Positions 1-7,387 of a stretch of 46,534 bases of DNA are shown here, in pieces. The DNA is taken from the NCBI GenBank assembly GCA_947624205.1, contig CANQJI010000009.1:1-46534 (forward strand). Reading direction: 5' to 3'. A program made the position numbers and the translations under genes. The stretch is from an uncultured Akkermansia sp. (GTDB lineage Bacteria > Verrucomicrobiota > Verrucomicrobiia > Verrucomicrobiales > Akkermansiaceae). Position 1 is the first letter of the stretch, and each line of letters opens with the position of its first letter. Under the pieces are notes generated by a model that was not told where the DNA came from, searched no databases, and worked only from the letters and a program-made list of their open reading frames with translations.

Positions 1-690
1 CCTGGCGGCGCCCGGTGGCAGGCGGGGCCTGCCTATGTCGATGGACGAAGTACGACGGTGGCACCTAGCGGTGCCTATGTACGATGGACGATGTACGAAG
101 TACGATTTAGGGAGTTCGCGCGCCTACGGCGCGGGTGTGGCGCTTGGCGGCGCTTATGTGAGATTAATGATTTAGAAATTATGGATAAGGTGACGATGGA
201 GAAGAGGATGCGGCGGTTTGGGATAGATGTGGCGAGGATGTGCCGGAAGAAGGGGCTGCGGCATCCGGTTGATGAGGTGCTGGTCAAGCAGTTGGTGCGC
301 TGCGCGACATCCGTGTGCGCCAATTACCGCGCAGCCTGCCACGGGAAGAGTCGCGCCGATTTCCATGCGAAGATTAAGATCTGCGAGGAGGAGTCCGATG
401 AGTGTGAATACTGGCTCGATGTGGTTGAGGAGATAGGTCTTTTCGGTGAAGAAGAGGTGGCGCCTTTGCGCGCCGAGGCGCACGAGCTTGCTTCGATTTT
501 GTCCGTCACCGCGCGATCTTCGGCAAAATGAAACGACGGTGGCAGGCGGAGCCTGCCTATGTACGATTTACGAAGTACGATGTACGATTTGGGGAGTTCC
601 CGCGCTTGCGCGCGAGTTGATTGCTTGTCGGCGTGATTTATGATGCGTATAGATGATAATATCAGTCAACAAGAGGGTTTTCTTTTCTCC
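1..690. mobile_element. Repeat element carrying a four-helix-bundle gene (left end outside window)
   Basis: This stretch is made of the dispersed repeat units found elsewhere in the window. Hairpins at 17-33 (GGCAGGC/GCCTGCC) and 60-75 (GGCACC/GGTGCC) are followed by TACGATGTACGAAGTACGA-type runs and a GGAGTTC plus GC hairpin (119-133). After the gene at 181-531 the same order repeats: hairpin 541-557, TACGA units, GGAGTTC plus CGCGC hairpin (601-614). Then comes the conserved 3' block, GCTTGTCGGCGTGATTTATG to about 690, ending AATATCAGTCAACAAG. The right terminal repeat seen in other copies is not recognisable here, and the left end lies outside the window. Reading this as one element with the gene inside is inference from the flanking symmetry. 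Confidence 0.6.
181..531 (+). CDS. Four-helix-bundle protein, 23S rRNA intervening-sequence (S23/IVP, TIGR02436-like) family
   Basis: The product is about 116 residues and mostly helical. It has the family pattern of a basic N-terminal helix (RRFGIDVARMCRKKG), LVKQLVRCATSVCANYRAA in the second helix, then SRADFHAKIKICEEESDECEYWLDVVEEIGL and a final helix. The family was first known from ORFs inside 23S rRNA intervening sequences. Relatives include the Avd accessory proteins of diversity-generating retroelements, and its own molecular function is unknown. The frame is open upstream to 58, but that part translates repeat DNA, so ATG at 181 is preferred. ATG at 196 is also possible, with AAGG just ahead of it. 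The gene is flanked on both sides by the TACGA/hairpin repeat units, which suggests it is cargo or a functional part of that element. Confidence 0.8.
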   Translation: MDKVTMEKRMRRFGIDVARMCRKKGLRHPVDEVLVKQLVRCATSVCANYRAACHGKSRADFHAKIKICEEESDECEYWLDVVEEIGLFGEEEVAPLRAEAHELASILSVTARSSAK

Positions 691-697
691 GAGGATT

Positions 698-1561
698 TTA
701 TTGGGGAGGGAGGAAGAAATCGGCGGCTTCGGGCCAGTAGGATTGGAGTTCGCGGAGCATGTCCGGCATCCAGGGTTGAAGAAAGAAAGAGTAGAGCTGG
801 GAGCAGAGGAGGATGAGGATGACAAAGAGGACGAGGCGCAGGGGGGAGCGTTGTTCCGGATGCGTCTGAACGGGGATGATGCCGGTGAAGATGTCCCAGG
901 AGGTGAGGTGTCGTTTTTTGAGGGAGTAGAGGGTGAGGGGCAGGGTGAAGAGGGCCAGGATAGGCTGCATGCAGCCCATGCCTATCACGATAGCCAGGAG
1001 GCTGCGGACGAGGGCACGGATGAAGGGGATGCGCGAGGGAGGGAAGAAGGCGATGCCGAAGAAGGCCTTGCCGGGAGTGGGGAGGCGGAGCTTGACGAGG
1101 AGGGCCTCCAGCAGGATCATGGGCAACCAGAAAAGGAGGTTGCCGGGCTGGAGATAAAGCGAGAACGGCACGTGGAAGAAGTAACAGAGGCCCGTCACTG
1201 CCACGACGTAGAGGTGGCAATCCACCAGGCGAGCCATGAAGCGATCTGATGGGCGGGGCAGGCAGAGACCGAGGCGGGGCAGGGCTTGCTGCTGCGAGGA
1301 AGGATCTGCAGCCGCAGCGGCGGCGGAGGAGGCAGCTTGCCGAGGGGCGGCCGGGGCATCGGATTCGGATTCATCCTCTTCCACGTCCTTTTTGAAAAAA
1401 GCGGCAAGGGCGGGAAGCTCACGAGCGGGGAGCCAGCCGGAGCAGCCGGAATGCCAGCAGAGGGTATCCGGCGAAATGTCGCCGACCTCGAGCATGCTGA
1501 TGAAGTCGGACACCGCGACGGGGCCCCGTTTCTTGCCGTCAACTATCCAGTAGATGTACAT
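698..1561 (-). CDS. GYF domain plus RDD-family membrane protein
   Basis: A protein of 287 aa. Residues 1-50 form a bacterial GYF_2 domain (YIYWIVDGKKRGPVAVSDF, then DTLCWHSGCSGWLPARELP). An acidic, Ala/Ser-rich linker runs to about residue 95. The remainder is an RDD-like integral membrane region with the start signature PSDRFMARLVDCHL and about five hydrophobic segments. The role is unknown; GYF_2 modules are thought to mediate protein contacts. It starts 3 bases after the stop of the LolC/E-like permease gene, so the two are very likely co-transcribed and translationally linked. The gene ends only a few bases from the repeat element at 1-690. Confidence 0.75.
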   Translation of the reverse strand: MYIYWIVDGKKRGPVAVSDFISMLEVGDISPDTLCWHSGCSGWLPARELPALAAFFKKDVEEDESESDAPAAPRQAASSAAAAAADPSSQQQALPRLGLCLPRPSDRFMARLVDCHLYVVAVTGLCYFFHVPFSLYLQPGNLLFWLPMILLEALLVKLRLPTPGKAFFGIAFFPPSRIPFIRALVRSLLAIVIGMGCMQPILALFTLPLTLYSLKKRHLTSWDIFTGIIPVQTHPEQRSPLRLVLFVILILLCSQLYSFFLQPWMPDMLRELQSYWPEAADFFLPPQ

Positions 1562-1564
1562 GGG

Positions 1565-3223
1565 TCAATTGGAGCGGAGGGCTTTGGCAGGATCCTGCCG
1601 GGAGATGAAAAGAGCGGGAATCGTGGCGGCGATGATGACCATGATGAAGGCGCGGAAGGCCTGCCAGAAGAAGGTGGAGGGGGTGTAGGCGGCGGGGAGA
1701 GTGATGCCGTGCGCCTCCATGGGGAAGGGATCCAGATTGACCGCGGCGAGGGCCGACTGGATTTCGAGGCGGAAATGGAGCACAAGCAAGGCGAAAACGA
1801 CGCCGAGCAGAGCGCCTGCCAGACCGATGATAATGCCCTGCCAGGTGAAGATAGCCATGATTTTGACCGGGGTGGCGCCGAGGGCCTGGAGGACGGCGAT
1901 CTCGCGGCGGCGCTGCAGGCTGACGGTGAACATGACAGCCATGATGCAGAAACTGGCGATGAGCGAGATGATGGAGAGGACAAAACTCATCATGATGCGC
2001 TCGTTGGCGATGAGCTTGTACCACTGCTCGAAACTCTTCGTCCACGGCAGGACGATCCACTCACGGGGGAGGGAGGCGGCGGTTTCCTCCTCCCGGAAGC
2101 GGGGGAGAAGATCCATGATACGCCGGAGGGAGTCGCCACACTCATGCGGATTGTCCACGCGCACGCAGATGCCCATCACCTCGTCGTCCCCGCCCTGATT
2201 GTAGCCGTTGATCTCCTGAGCGATGGGGAGGGGCAGGTAGACGCCGGGGCCGGGCATATTCTCCGGGGGCTGGTAAATGCCGACGACGGCGAGATCCATG
2301 GGCATCACCATCCTGTTGATTTCCTTGACGGCTTTGCCATCCTCGCGATCACGATCCAGGGCGGCAAGCTCATTGGCGCGAGCGAGCCAGCGGGCTTTCT
2401 CCGGCGCCGAGAAGGGCTGCTGAGCCAGGTGGTCGGCAGCATCCGCGCAGAATTCCTGCAGGGCTTTTTTCTCGCTGCTGCGCAGTTTGTTCTCCACCAG
2501 GAGATGGTTCATGCGATCCACCAGCGCCGTCAGTTTCTCCGGCGCTACGATGCTGCCGCCTTCCTCCGCAGGGGAGCTACCCTCAAACAGGGAGGGCAGG
2601 GCGCTCATGAGCTCCTTATCCTCATGGGTTTGGAGAGGGAGCTGGATCAGCGAATACACCGCCGCTATCTCGTCCTGGCTGCCCATGGGGATGAGGTGCA
2701 GCTTGTCGCCTACCCCCAGGTTGAGCGACTGGGCGAGGCGCAGGGAGATCACGCATTCCTGATCCAGACCGGCGCCGAAATCGAAAGAGCCTTGCTTGAG
2801 CATAGGCTGCAGCGGCTTCAACTGGGCGTCATTTCCCGGCTGAAGGGCTGAGAAACGAGCCATGGAGCGGGAAGCATCGCCGGAGACAAAGGCATCTCCC
2901 TCGATCTGCGGGTAAGCGCAAGTGACGCCGGGGATGGCCTGAATCTTCTGCAACAGGTCGTTCCAGTGGGTTTCTGATTCACCAAGGGCAATGCGCTGCG
3001 AGTCGTCGTAGAGGCATACCTCGAAGTGGGGCGTGAAGGCGAGAGTGCGCGCTTCCATTTCCTCCTGCAGGCCTTCCATCACGCTGAGCACCACGATGAG
3101 CACCATCACCCCCAAGGCCACGCCCAGCAGGCAGATCAGCGTGATGATCGAGAAAAATGTGCGCAGCGGGTTGAGGTACCTCACCGCAAGCATCAGACTC
3201 AGGTTGCGTCTCAGAAATTTCAT
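1565..3223 (-). CDS. LolC/LolE-like FtsX-type ABC permease
   Basis: A protein of 552 aa with the architecture of lipoprotein-releasing permeases. There is an N-terminal transmembrane helix (about 22-50, SIITLICLLGVALGVMVLIVV) preceded by LMLAVRYLNPLRTFFSIIT, which matches the LolC/E start (A-x-RYL). A long periplasmic MacB-like domain follows. Three C-terminal helices carry IISLIASFCIMAVMFTVSLQRRREIAVLQALGATPVKI, the FtsX signature. LolC and LolE are usually about 400-415 aa; the excess lies in the periplasmic part (roughly residues 180-330), which holds a charged helical insert. No LolD ATPase lies nearby. The role would be extraction of outer-membrane lipoproteins, or another MacB-type export function. 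The family assignment is firm, the substrate is not. Confidence 0.85.
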   Translation of the reverse strand: MKFLRRNLSLMLAVRYLNPLRTFFSIITLICLLGVALGVMVLIVVLSVMEGLQEEMEARTLAFTPHFEVCLYDDSQRIALGESETHWNDLLQKIQAIPGVTCAYPQIEGDAFVSGDASRSMARFSALQPGNDAQLKPLQPMLKQGSFDFGAGLDQECVISLRLAQSLNLGVGDKLHLIPMGSQDEIAAVYSLIQLPLQTHEDKELMSALPSLFEGSSPAEEGGSIVAPEKLTALVDRMNHLLVENKLRSSEKKALQEFCADAADHLAQQPFSAPEKARWLARANELAALDRDREDGKAVKEINRMVMPMDLAVVGIYQPPENMPGPGVYLPLPIAQEINGYNQGGDDEVMGICVRVDNPHECGDSLRRIMDLLPRFREEETAASLPREWIVLPWTKSFEQWYKLIANERIMMSFVLSIISLIASFCIMAVMFTVSLQRRREIAVLQALGATPVKIMAIFTWQGIIIGLAGALLGVVFALLVLHFRLEIQSALAAVNLDPFPMEAHGITLPAAYTPSTFFWQAFRAFIMVIIAATIPALFISRQDPAKALRSN

Positions 3224-3285
3224 GCGTGTTAGTGCGGGAGAGTATGACTGAATTGGCGACGATTGGCAAGACGTTTTTCGCGCTG

Positions 3286-3479
3286 TACGACGGTGGCAGA
3301 CAGGGTCTGCCTATGTACGATGTACGAAGTACGATGTACGATTTGGGGAGTTCCCGCGCTTGCGCGCGAATTTTGCGAAGAGCGCTGGTTGTCATGATTT
3401 TTGATGCGTATAGGCGGTAATTTCAGTCAATAAGGGCATCTCCTTGTTGGTTAACTTCTCGTCAAATGCGTTTGCTCTG
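3286..3479. mobile_element. Dispersed TACGA/hairpin repeat element, right end intact
   Basis: Hairpin 3295-3311 (GGCAGAC/GTCTGCC) is followed by TACGATGTACGAAGTACGA units, GGAGTTC with a CGCGC hairpin, and the 3' block ending TTGGTTAACTTCTCGTC. The right terminal repeat AATGCGTTTGCTCTG ends at 3479. The left terminal repeat is not found, so the copy looks 5'-truncated, and no target duplication could be matched. The right end lies directly upstream of the promoter of the flavodoxin gene. Confidence 0.7.
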
Positions 3480-3482
3480 ATC

Positions 3483-3512
3483 TTGACATCAAGTGGCTTG
3501 AGGGTGTAAGAT
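3483..3512 (+). promoter_or_regulatory. Sigma70-type promoter for the flavodoxin pair
   Basis: TTGACA (3483-3488), an 18-nt spacer and TAAGAT (3507-3512). The predicted transcript would start near 3519, only a few bases before ATG 3526, so the leader is very short or absent. Confidence 0.6.
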
Positions 3513-3525
3513 GGAGAGGAAAGAT

Positions 3526-4017
3526 ATGAAGACACTTGTTGCTTATTTCTCACCTGGCGGGACGACGGCGCGCGTGGCGCGTGCGATTGCGGAAGTTGTC
3601 GGAGCTGATACGCAGGAGATTGTGCCTGCGGTGCCGTACACGGCCGCTGATTTGGATTGGCAGGACAAGGGGGCGCGCAGCACGGTTGAGATGCACGATC
3701 CTGCGAGTCGTCCTGCACTGGCGAAAGCAGCGGCAGTGGACGGGTATGAGCAGGTATTGCTGGGTTTCCCCATCTGGTGGTACATAGCCCCGACCATTAT
3801 CAACAGCTATTTGGAGAGCGCAGATTTTTCCGGGAAGCATATCGTGCTTTTTGCTACTTCCGGGATGAGCGGGTTCGGCGAGGCGGCACGCGGGCTTGAG
3901 CCGAGCTGTCCGGGCGCGAGGATTACGGAGGGCAAGGTGTTTCACGGAGTGCCATCGCGCGCGGAATTGGAGCAGTGGCTCGCGAAGTTATCATCCTCTT
4001 CTTCAACCACAGACTAA
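3526..4017 (+). CDS. Flavodoxin-family protein (cytoplasmic)
   Basis: A protein of 163 aa from ATG 3526. The upstream ATG at 3511 falls in the -10 region, so 3526 is chosen. The FMN phosphate loop is at the N-terminus (MKTLVAYFSPGGTTARVA; consensus T/S-x-T-G-x-T/S). GFPIWWYIAPTIINSYLE and LFATSGMSGFGEA match the Flavodoxin_4 family, which includes flavodoxin-like NAD(P)H-linked electron carriers. It has no signal peptide. It is followed 9 bases later by a close paralogue that does have one. The redox partner is not visible. Confidence 0.85.
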   Translation: MKTLVAYFSPGGTTARVARAIAEVVGADTQEIVPAVPYTAADLDWQDKGARSTVEMHDPASRPALAKAAAVDGYEQVLLGFPIWWYIAPTIINSYLESADFSGKHIVLFATSGMSGFGEAARGLEPSCPGARITEGKVFHGVPSRAELEQWLAKLSSSSSTTD

Positions 4018-4026
4018 CACACAACC

Positions 4027-4560
4027 ATGATCAAACGAATCATCACATTCTGCATAGGACTCATCATACTCGGCGGCACCGTTCAGGCGCAGGGCACTTC
4101 CTCCCCCGAGGCGGCAGGGAAGAAAGTACTCGTCGCTTATTTTTCTGCCACAGGTACCACGGCCGCGGCAGCGAAAGAACTGGCCGCAGCGAAGGGCGGC
4201 ACGCTGTACGCCATCACGCCTGCACAGCCATACAGCGAGGCAGATTTGGACTGGCGCGACAAGAAATCCCGCTGCTACGTGGAGATGCATAATTCAGCAT
4301 CGCGCCCGGCGCTGAAGGGGGGCGTGACGAACATGGCTGAGTATGACACCGTCTTCATCGGGTTTCCGATTTGGTGGAACACTTACCCGAGCATCATCGC
4401 CACCTTCATTGAGGCGCACGATTTGAAAGGGAAGAAGCTCATTCCCTTCGCGACATCCGGCGGCAGCGGTATTTCCAACAGTGAAGCGATGCTCAAGAGA
4501 GCGTATCCGACGCTGGAATGGAAGCCCGGCATGCTGCTCAACGGAGTGAAAACGCATTAG
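4027..4560 (+). CDS. Exported flavodoxin-family protein
   Basis: A protein of 177 aa. It starts with a Sec signal peptide (MIKRIITFCIGLIILGG, cleavage near VQAQ-G) and continues as a flavodoxin closely similar to the preceding gene. Shared features are KVLVAYFSATGTTAAAAKEL, DLDWRDKKSRCYVEMH, FIGFPIWWNTYPSIIATFIE and PFATSGGSGIS. The aligned segments DLDW-x-DK and VEMH-x-x-ASRPAL mark a tandem duplication. An exported flavodoxin needs FMN outside the cytoplasm, or may have lost it. It ends with TAG and is followed by repeat units from 4568. Confidence 0.85.
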   Translation: MIKRIITFCIGLIILGGTVQAQGTSSPEAAGKKVLVAYFSATGTTAAAAKELAAAKGGTLYAITPAQPYSEADLDWRDKKSRCYVEMHNSASRPALKGGVTNMAEYDTVFIGFPIWWNTYPSIIATFIEAHDLKGKKLIPFATSGGSGISNSEAMLKRAYPTLEWKPGMLLNGVKTH

Positions 4561-4567
4561 AAAGGAG

Positions 4568-4830
4568 GGGGCGCCTGGCGGCGCCTATGTACGATGTACG
4601 ATTTTCGATGTACGATTTGGGGAGTTCGCGCGCTTGCGCGCGAGGTTGGCGAAGCAAGTGCGGAGCGGAATTGAGGAACGCCACGCGGACTTAAAGGGAA
4701 AGCGGCGGGAAGGCGGTGGCGGCGGATGCCGCCTATGTACGACGGTGGCGCTTAGCAGCGCCTATGTACGATGGACGAAGTACGATGTGCGATTTGGGGA
4801 GTTCCCGCGCTTGCGCGCGAGGGGGGGATT
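4568..4830. repeat. Two tandem TACGA/hairpin repeat units
   Basis: This gap between convergent genes is filled by repeat units. Unit 1 has hairpin 4570-4585 (GGCGCC/GGCGCC), TACGATGTACGA runs and GGAGTTCGCGCGCTTGCGCG. Unit 2 has hairpins 4718-4733 (GGCGGC/GCCGCC) and 4747-4762 (GGCGCT/AGCGCC), TACGA units and GGAGTTC plus a CGCGC hairpin. No terminal repeats (CAGGGCAAACGC) are present, so these are internal modules only. Confidence 0.7.
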
Positions 4831-4857
4831 TGAGGGAATGATTTTGCTGGCGCTTTT

Positions 4858-7365
4858 TTATTCTACTTCCTCCGCGATGTCTTCGTCCGGCAGGTTGTCC
4901 GGGTCTTCGGTGGGGGCGTCGTCGGGTATTTCATCGGCGGAATCTTCGGCAAGGGGGTCGTGCTTTGAGCAGAGGGGGCGGGGCTTGGTGAAGTCCGTCA
5001 TAGTTTCTGTGTAGGCGCAGCCCTGGTATTCGCAACCGGAGTGCGCGACCATACCCGTATCCCGGCAGAGGCGGATGCCCTTTGTGCGGGCGCCGGCGGC
5101 AGTGGTGCGGATGGGGCCCATGGGATAACCACGGGCGGCAGCGCACTTCATGATACCCACCCAGAGGGGCAGGGCCACAGTGCCGCCGTAGGCCTTGTCT
5201 GCGATGGTGGTGGGGCGATCGAAGCCTACCCATACGGCGCTGGTGAGATCGGAAGTGAAGCCGCAAAACCAGGCGTTTTTGTAAGCATTCGTGGTGCCTG
5301 TTTTACCGCCGCTGGGGGCAGTGAAACCCAGGCGGGCCATACTTCCTGCCGTGCCGCCGGGCTTGGTGATCTGCTGCAGGATGGAGGAGATGGCATTCGC
5401 CGAACGAGTTGTGAGCACGCGGCGCACGGCGGCGGGATTGCGCCAGAGAACATGCCCCGTGGAATCCGTGATGCTCTGGATGATGAAGGGAGTGGGGCGC
5501 ACACCGCCGTTGGCAAACAGAGTGAAGGCGGACGCCACCTCCAGCGGGGAAGCCTCCCACGTGCCGAGGTAGATGGTGGGGCCCGGTTTTTTTGCGGTCT
5601 TAGGGAAGCCGGCCATGAGGGCGGTGTTGATCACATTGTTGAGACCGGCGCGGTTGCCCACGCGCACCGACATGGTGTTGCGGCTCTTCAGCAGCCCCCA
5701 GCCGGCGGGATGGATACCAGTGAAGCGACCATCCGAATTTCCCGGATACCACCCGCGCGCGCCGGCGATTTCTCCGGGGTGAATGCGGTCATCGGAGACG
5801 GGCGTTTGCGGACCCCCACCGCGCTCGAAAAACGTGGCGTACACCAGAGGCTTGAAGATGGAACCGACCTGGCGGCGGCTCTGCACGGCGCGGTTCAGGG
5901 GGGATTCCTTACTATCCCGCCCGCCCACCACGGCGAGCAGGGCGCCCGTGGCGTTATCAATGACGACGCAGGCGGCCTGGATATACTGAGGGCGCGGGGC
6001 GCGGTCGATCTCCTCCGGGGGGATATTGGCGAGAATGGCGCGGTATTGCTGGCGGGTCTGGTGCTTGTACTTCTTGTTTTTTTCAAACATCTCCACCAGA
6101 CGCGCATCGAGCTCGTGCATCACGTCATCCTGCAGATCGACATCGAGCGTGGTGCGCACGACGAGACCGCCGGAGTAGAGGGCATCTTCCTTGACGTGCT
6201 GCTGCCGGGAATCGAGCATATCGAGGATATGGCCCACCTCACTGCGGATGAGATCGAGGGCGTAGTTTTCCAGGCCGCGAAGCTCCGGGCGCTGTGTTTT
6301 GACGGGCTCTGCGAGGGCGGCGTGGTACTCATTGCGCGTGATGTGTCCGTTCTCGAAGAGGAGCTTGAGAACCTTGTCGCGCTGGATGCGGGCGGCGTTC
6401 GGATTGCGGATGGGCGAGAACTCATTGGGGCTGCAAACGATGCCCGCCAGGAGGGCCGATTCACCGATGGTGAGCTCGCGCGGCTGCTTGTTGAAGTATC
6501 CCTTCGCCGCCTGCTTGAGCCCCAGGAAAGTGTGGCCCCAGAAAATGCGGTTGATATAGCAGGTGAGGATGGTTTTCTTATCGTAGGTCGCCTCGATACG
6601 CCGAGCGAGCGCCATCTCCGTGAGCTTGGCATCCATATTGCGCTCGCGGTGGTTGTAAGTATTTTTGGCGAGCTGCATAGTGAGAGTGGAGGCGCCCTGC
6701 GTGGTGCGGTGGTGTTTGAAGACCTGAGCGACGGCGCGCATGAGGCCGCGGGGATCGATACCGCCGTGCGTCCAGAACGAGCGATCCTCCTGCATGATGA
6801 GGGCCCAGATGAAATAGTCCGGCACCTCGGCTTCCAAGTCGTCGATACTCCGGCGGTTCTCGCCATGCAGGGTGCCGATTTCATTGCCCTTGCGATCCAG
6901 CACGATGGTGCGCTCCGGCATGCGCAGGATCTGGGTGATATCGTAGCGCTCCGCCTTGATGCCATACACGACTGCCAGCAGAGCCGCGAAGACGCCGCCC
7001 ACGAAAGAAAAGCTGATGATGATGCGCAGGAGCTTCGGGAGGGCGCGAGTGAGGAAATAGACGAAGCGGAAGGGCAGGGTGATGATGAGCCAGAGGGCCT
7101 TCCAGACGCTCATGCCCTTGCGCGGGGGCAGGCGGAACTCCTGCAGCGGATTGACTTCCGGCTGCGTATGGCGGGTGTATTGGCGGGGCGGGAGAGGACT
7201 GCCGAAGGGGCTTTCTTCGTACTCCGCGCGATAGGGGGGGGGGGGGGGGGGGGGCTCTTCATCCTCCGGGGAGATATCCGGCAACTCGACACGCACTCGC
7301 GCCCGCGGTTCGGCCTGACCAAGGTCCCCTTCATCGGGTTGCGGCTGGTCCGGTTTGTAGCGCAT
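4858..7365 (-). CDS. Class A penicillin-binding protein (GT51 transglycosylase / transpeptidase)
   Basis: A protein of 835 aa from ATG 7365; the open frame upstream overlaps rimO and is not used. It has an acidic, proline-rich cytoplasmic N-terminus and a transmembrane helix near residues 115-135. The GT51 domain carries Glu193 in EDRSFWTHGGID and QGASTLTMQLAKN at 223-235. The transpeptidase domain has SIFK (SxxK serine), KSRNT (SxN) and KTGTTNAYKNAWFCGFT (KTG). It polymerises and cross-links peptidoglycan at the inner membrane. The C-terminal tail is acidic. Residues 38-44 are seven prolines encoded by an unbroken run of 21 C (G on the plus strand, 7234-7254), a potential slippage site. It lies 22 bases downstream of rimO in the ftsH operon. 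Confidence 0.92.
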   Translation of the reverse strand: MRYKPDQPQPDEGDLGQAEPRARVRVELPDISPEDEEPPPPPPPYRAEYEESPFGSPLPPRQYTRHTQPEVNPLQEFRLPPRKGMSVWKALWLIITLPFRFVYFLTRALPKLLRIIISFSFVGGVFAALLAVVYGIKAERYDITQILRMPERTIVLDRKGNEIGTLHGENRRSIDDLEAEVPDYFIWALIMQEDRSFWTHGGIDPRGLMRAVAQVFKHHRTTQGASTLTMQLAKNTYNHRERNMDAKLTEMALARRIEATYDKKTILTCYINRIFWGHTFLGLKQAAKGYFNKQPRELTIGESALLAGIVCSPNEFSPIRNPNAARIQRDKVLKLLFENGHITRNEYHAALAEPVKTQRPELRGLENYALDLIRSEVGHILDMLDSRQQHVKEDALYSGGLVVRTTLDVDLQDDVMHELDARLVEMFEKNKKYKHQTRQQYRAILANIPPEEIDRAPRPQYIQAACVVIDNATGALLAVVGGRDSKESPLNRAVQSRRQVGSIFKPLVYATFFERGGGPQTPVSDDRIHPGEIAGARGWYPGNSDGRFTGIHPAGWGLLKSRNTMSVRVGNRAGLNNVINTALMAGFPKTAKKPGPTIYLGTWEASPLEVASAFTLFANGGVRPTPFIIQSITDSTGHVLWRNPAAVRRVLTTRSANAISSILQQITKPGGTAGSMARLGFTAPSGGKTGTTNAYKNAWFCGFTSDLTSAVWVGFDRPTTIADKAYGGTVALPLWVGIMKCAAARGYPMGPIRTTAAGARTKGIRLCRDTGMVAHSGCEYQGCAYTETMTDFTKPRPLCSKHDPLAEDSADEIPDDAPTEDPDNLPDEDIAEEVE
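7234..7254. repeat. Homopolymer tract of 21 G
   Basis: An unbroken run of 21 G on the plus strand inside the PBP gene. It encodes Pro38-Pro44. Any length change not a multiple of three would shift the frame before the catalytic domains. Confidence 0.95.
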
Positions 7366-7387
7366 GCGGGGGAGGGAGAGAGGGGAT

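Noticed and set aside
30..120. TACGATGTACGA tandem runs considered as a CRISPR array
   Set aside because: Units are about 8-10 bp, contiguous and without spacers of constant length; no cas genes are present.
1286..2851. Long plus-strand ORF opposite the LolC/E-like permease
   Set aside because: It is the antisense shadow of a recognised permease; its product is a low-complexity His/Gly/Glu-rich translation with no family resemblance.
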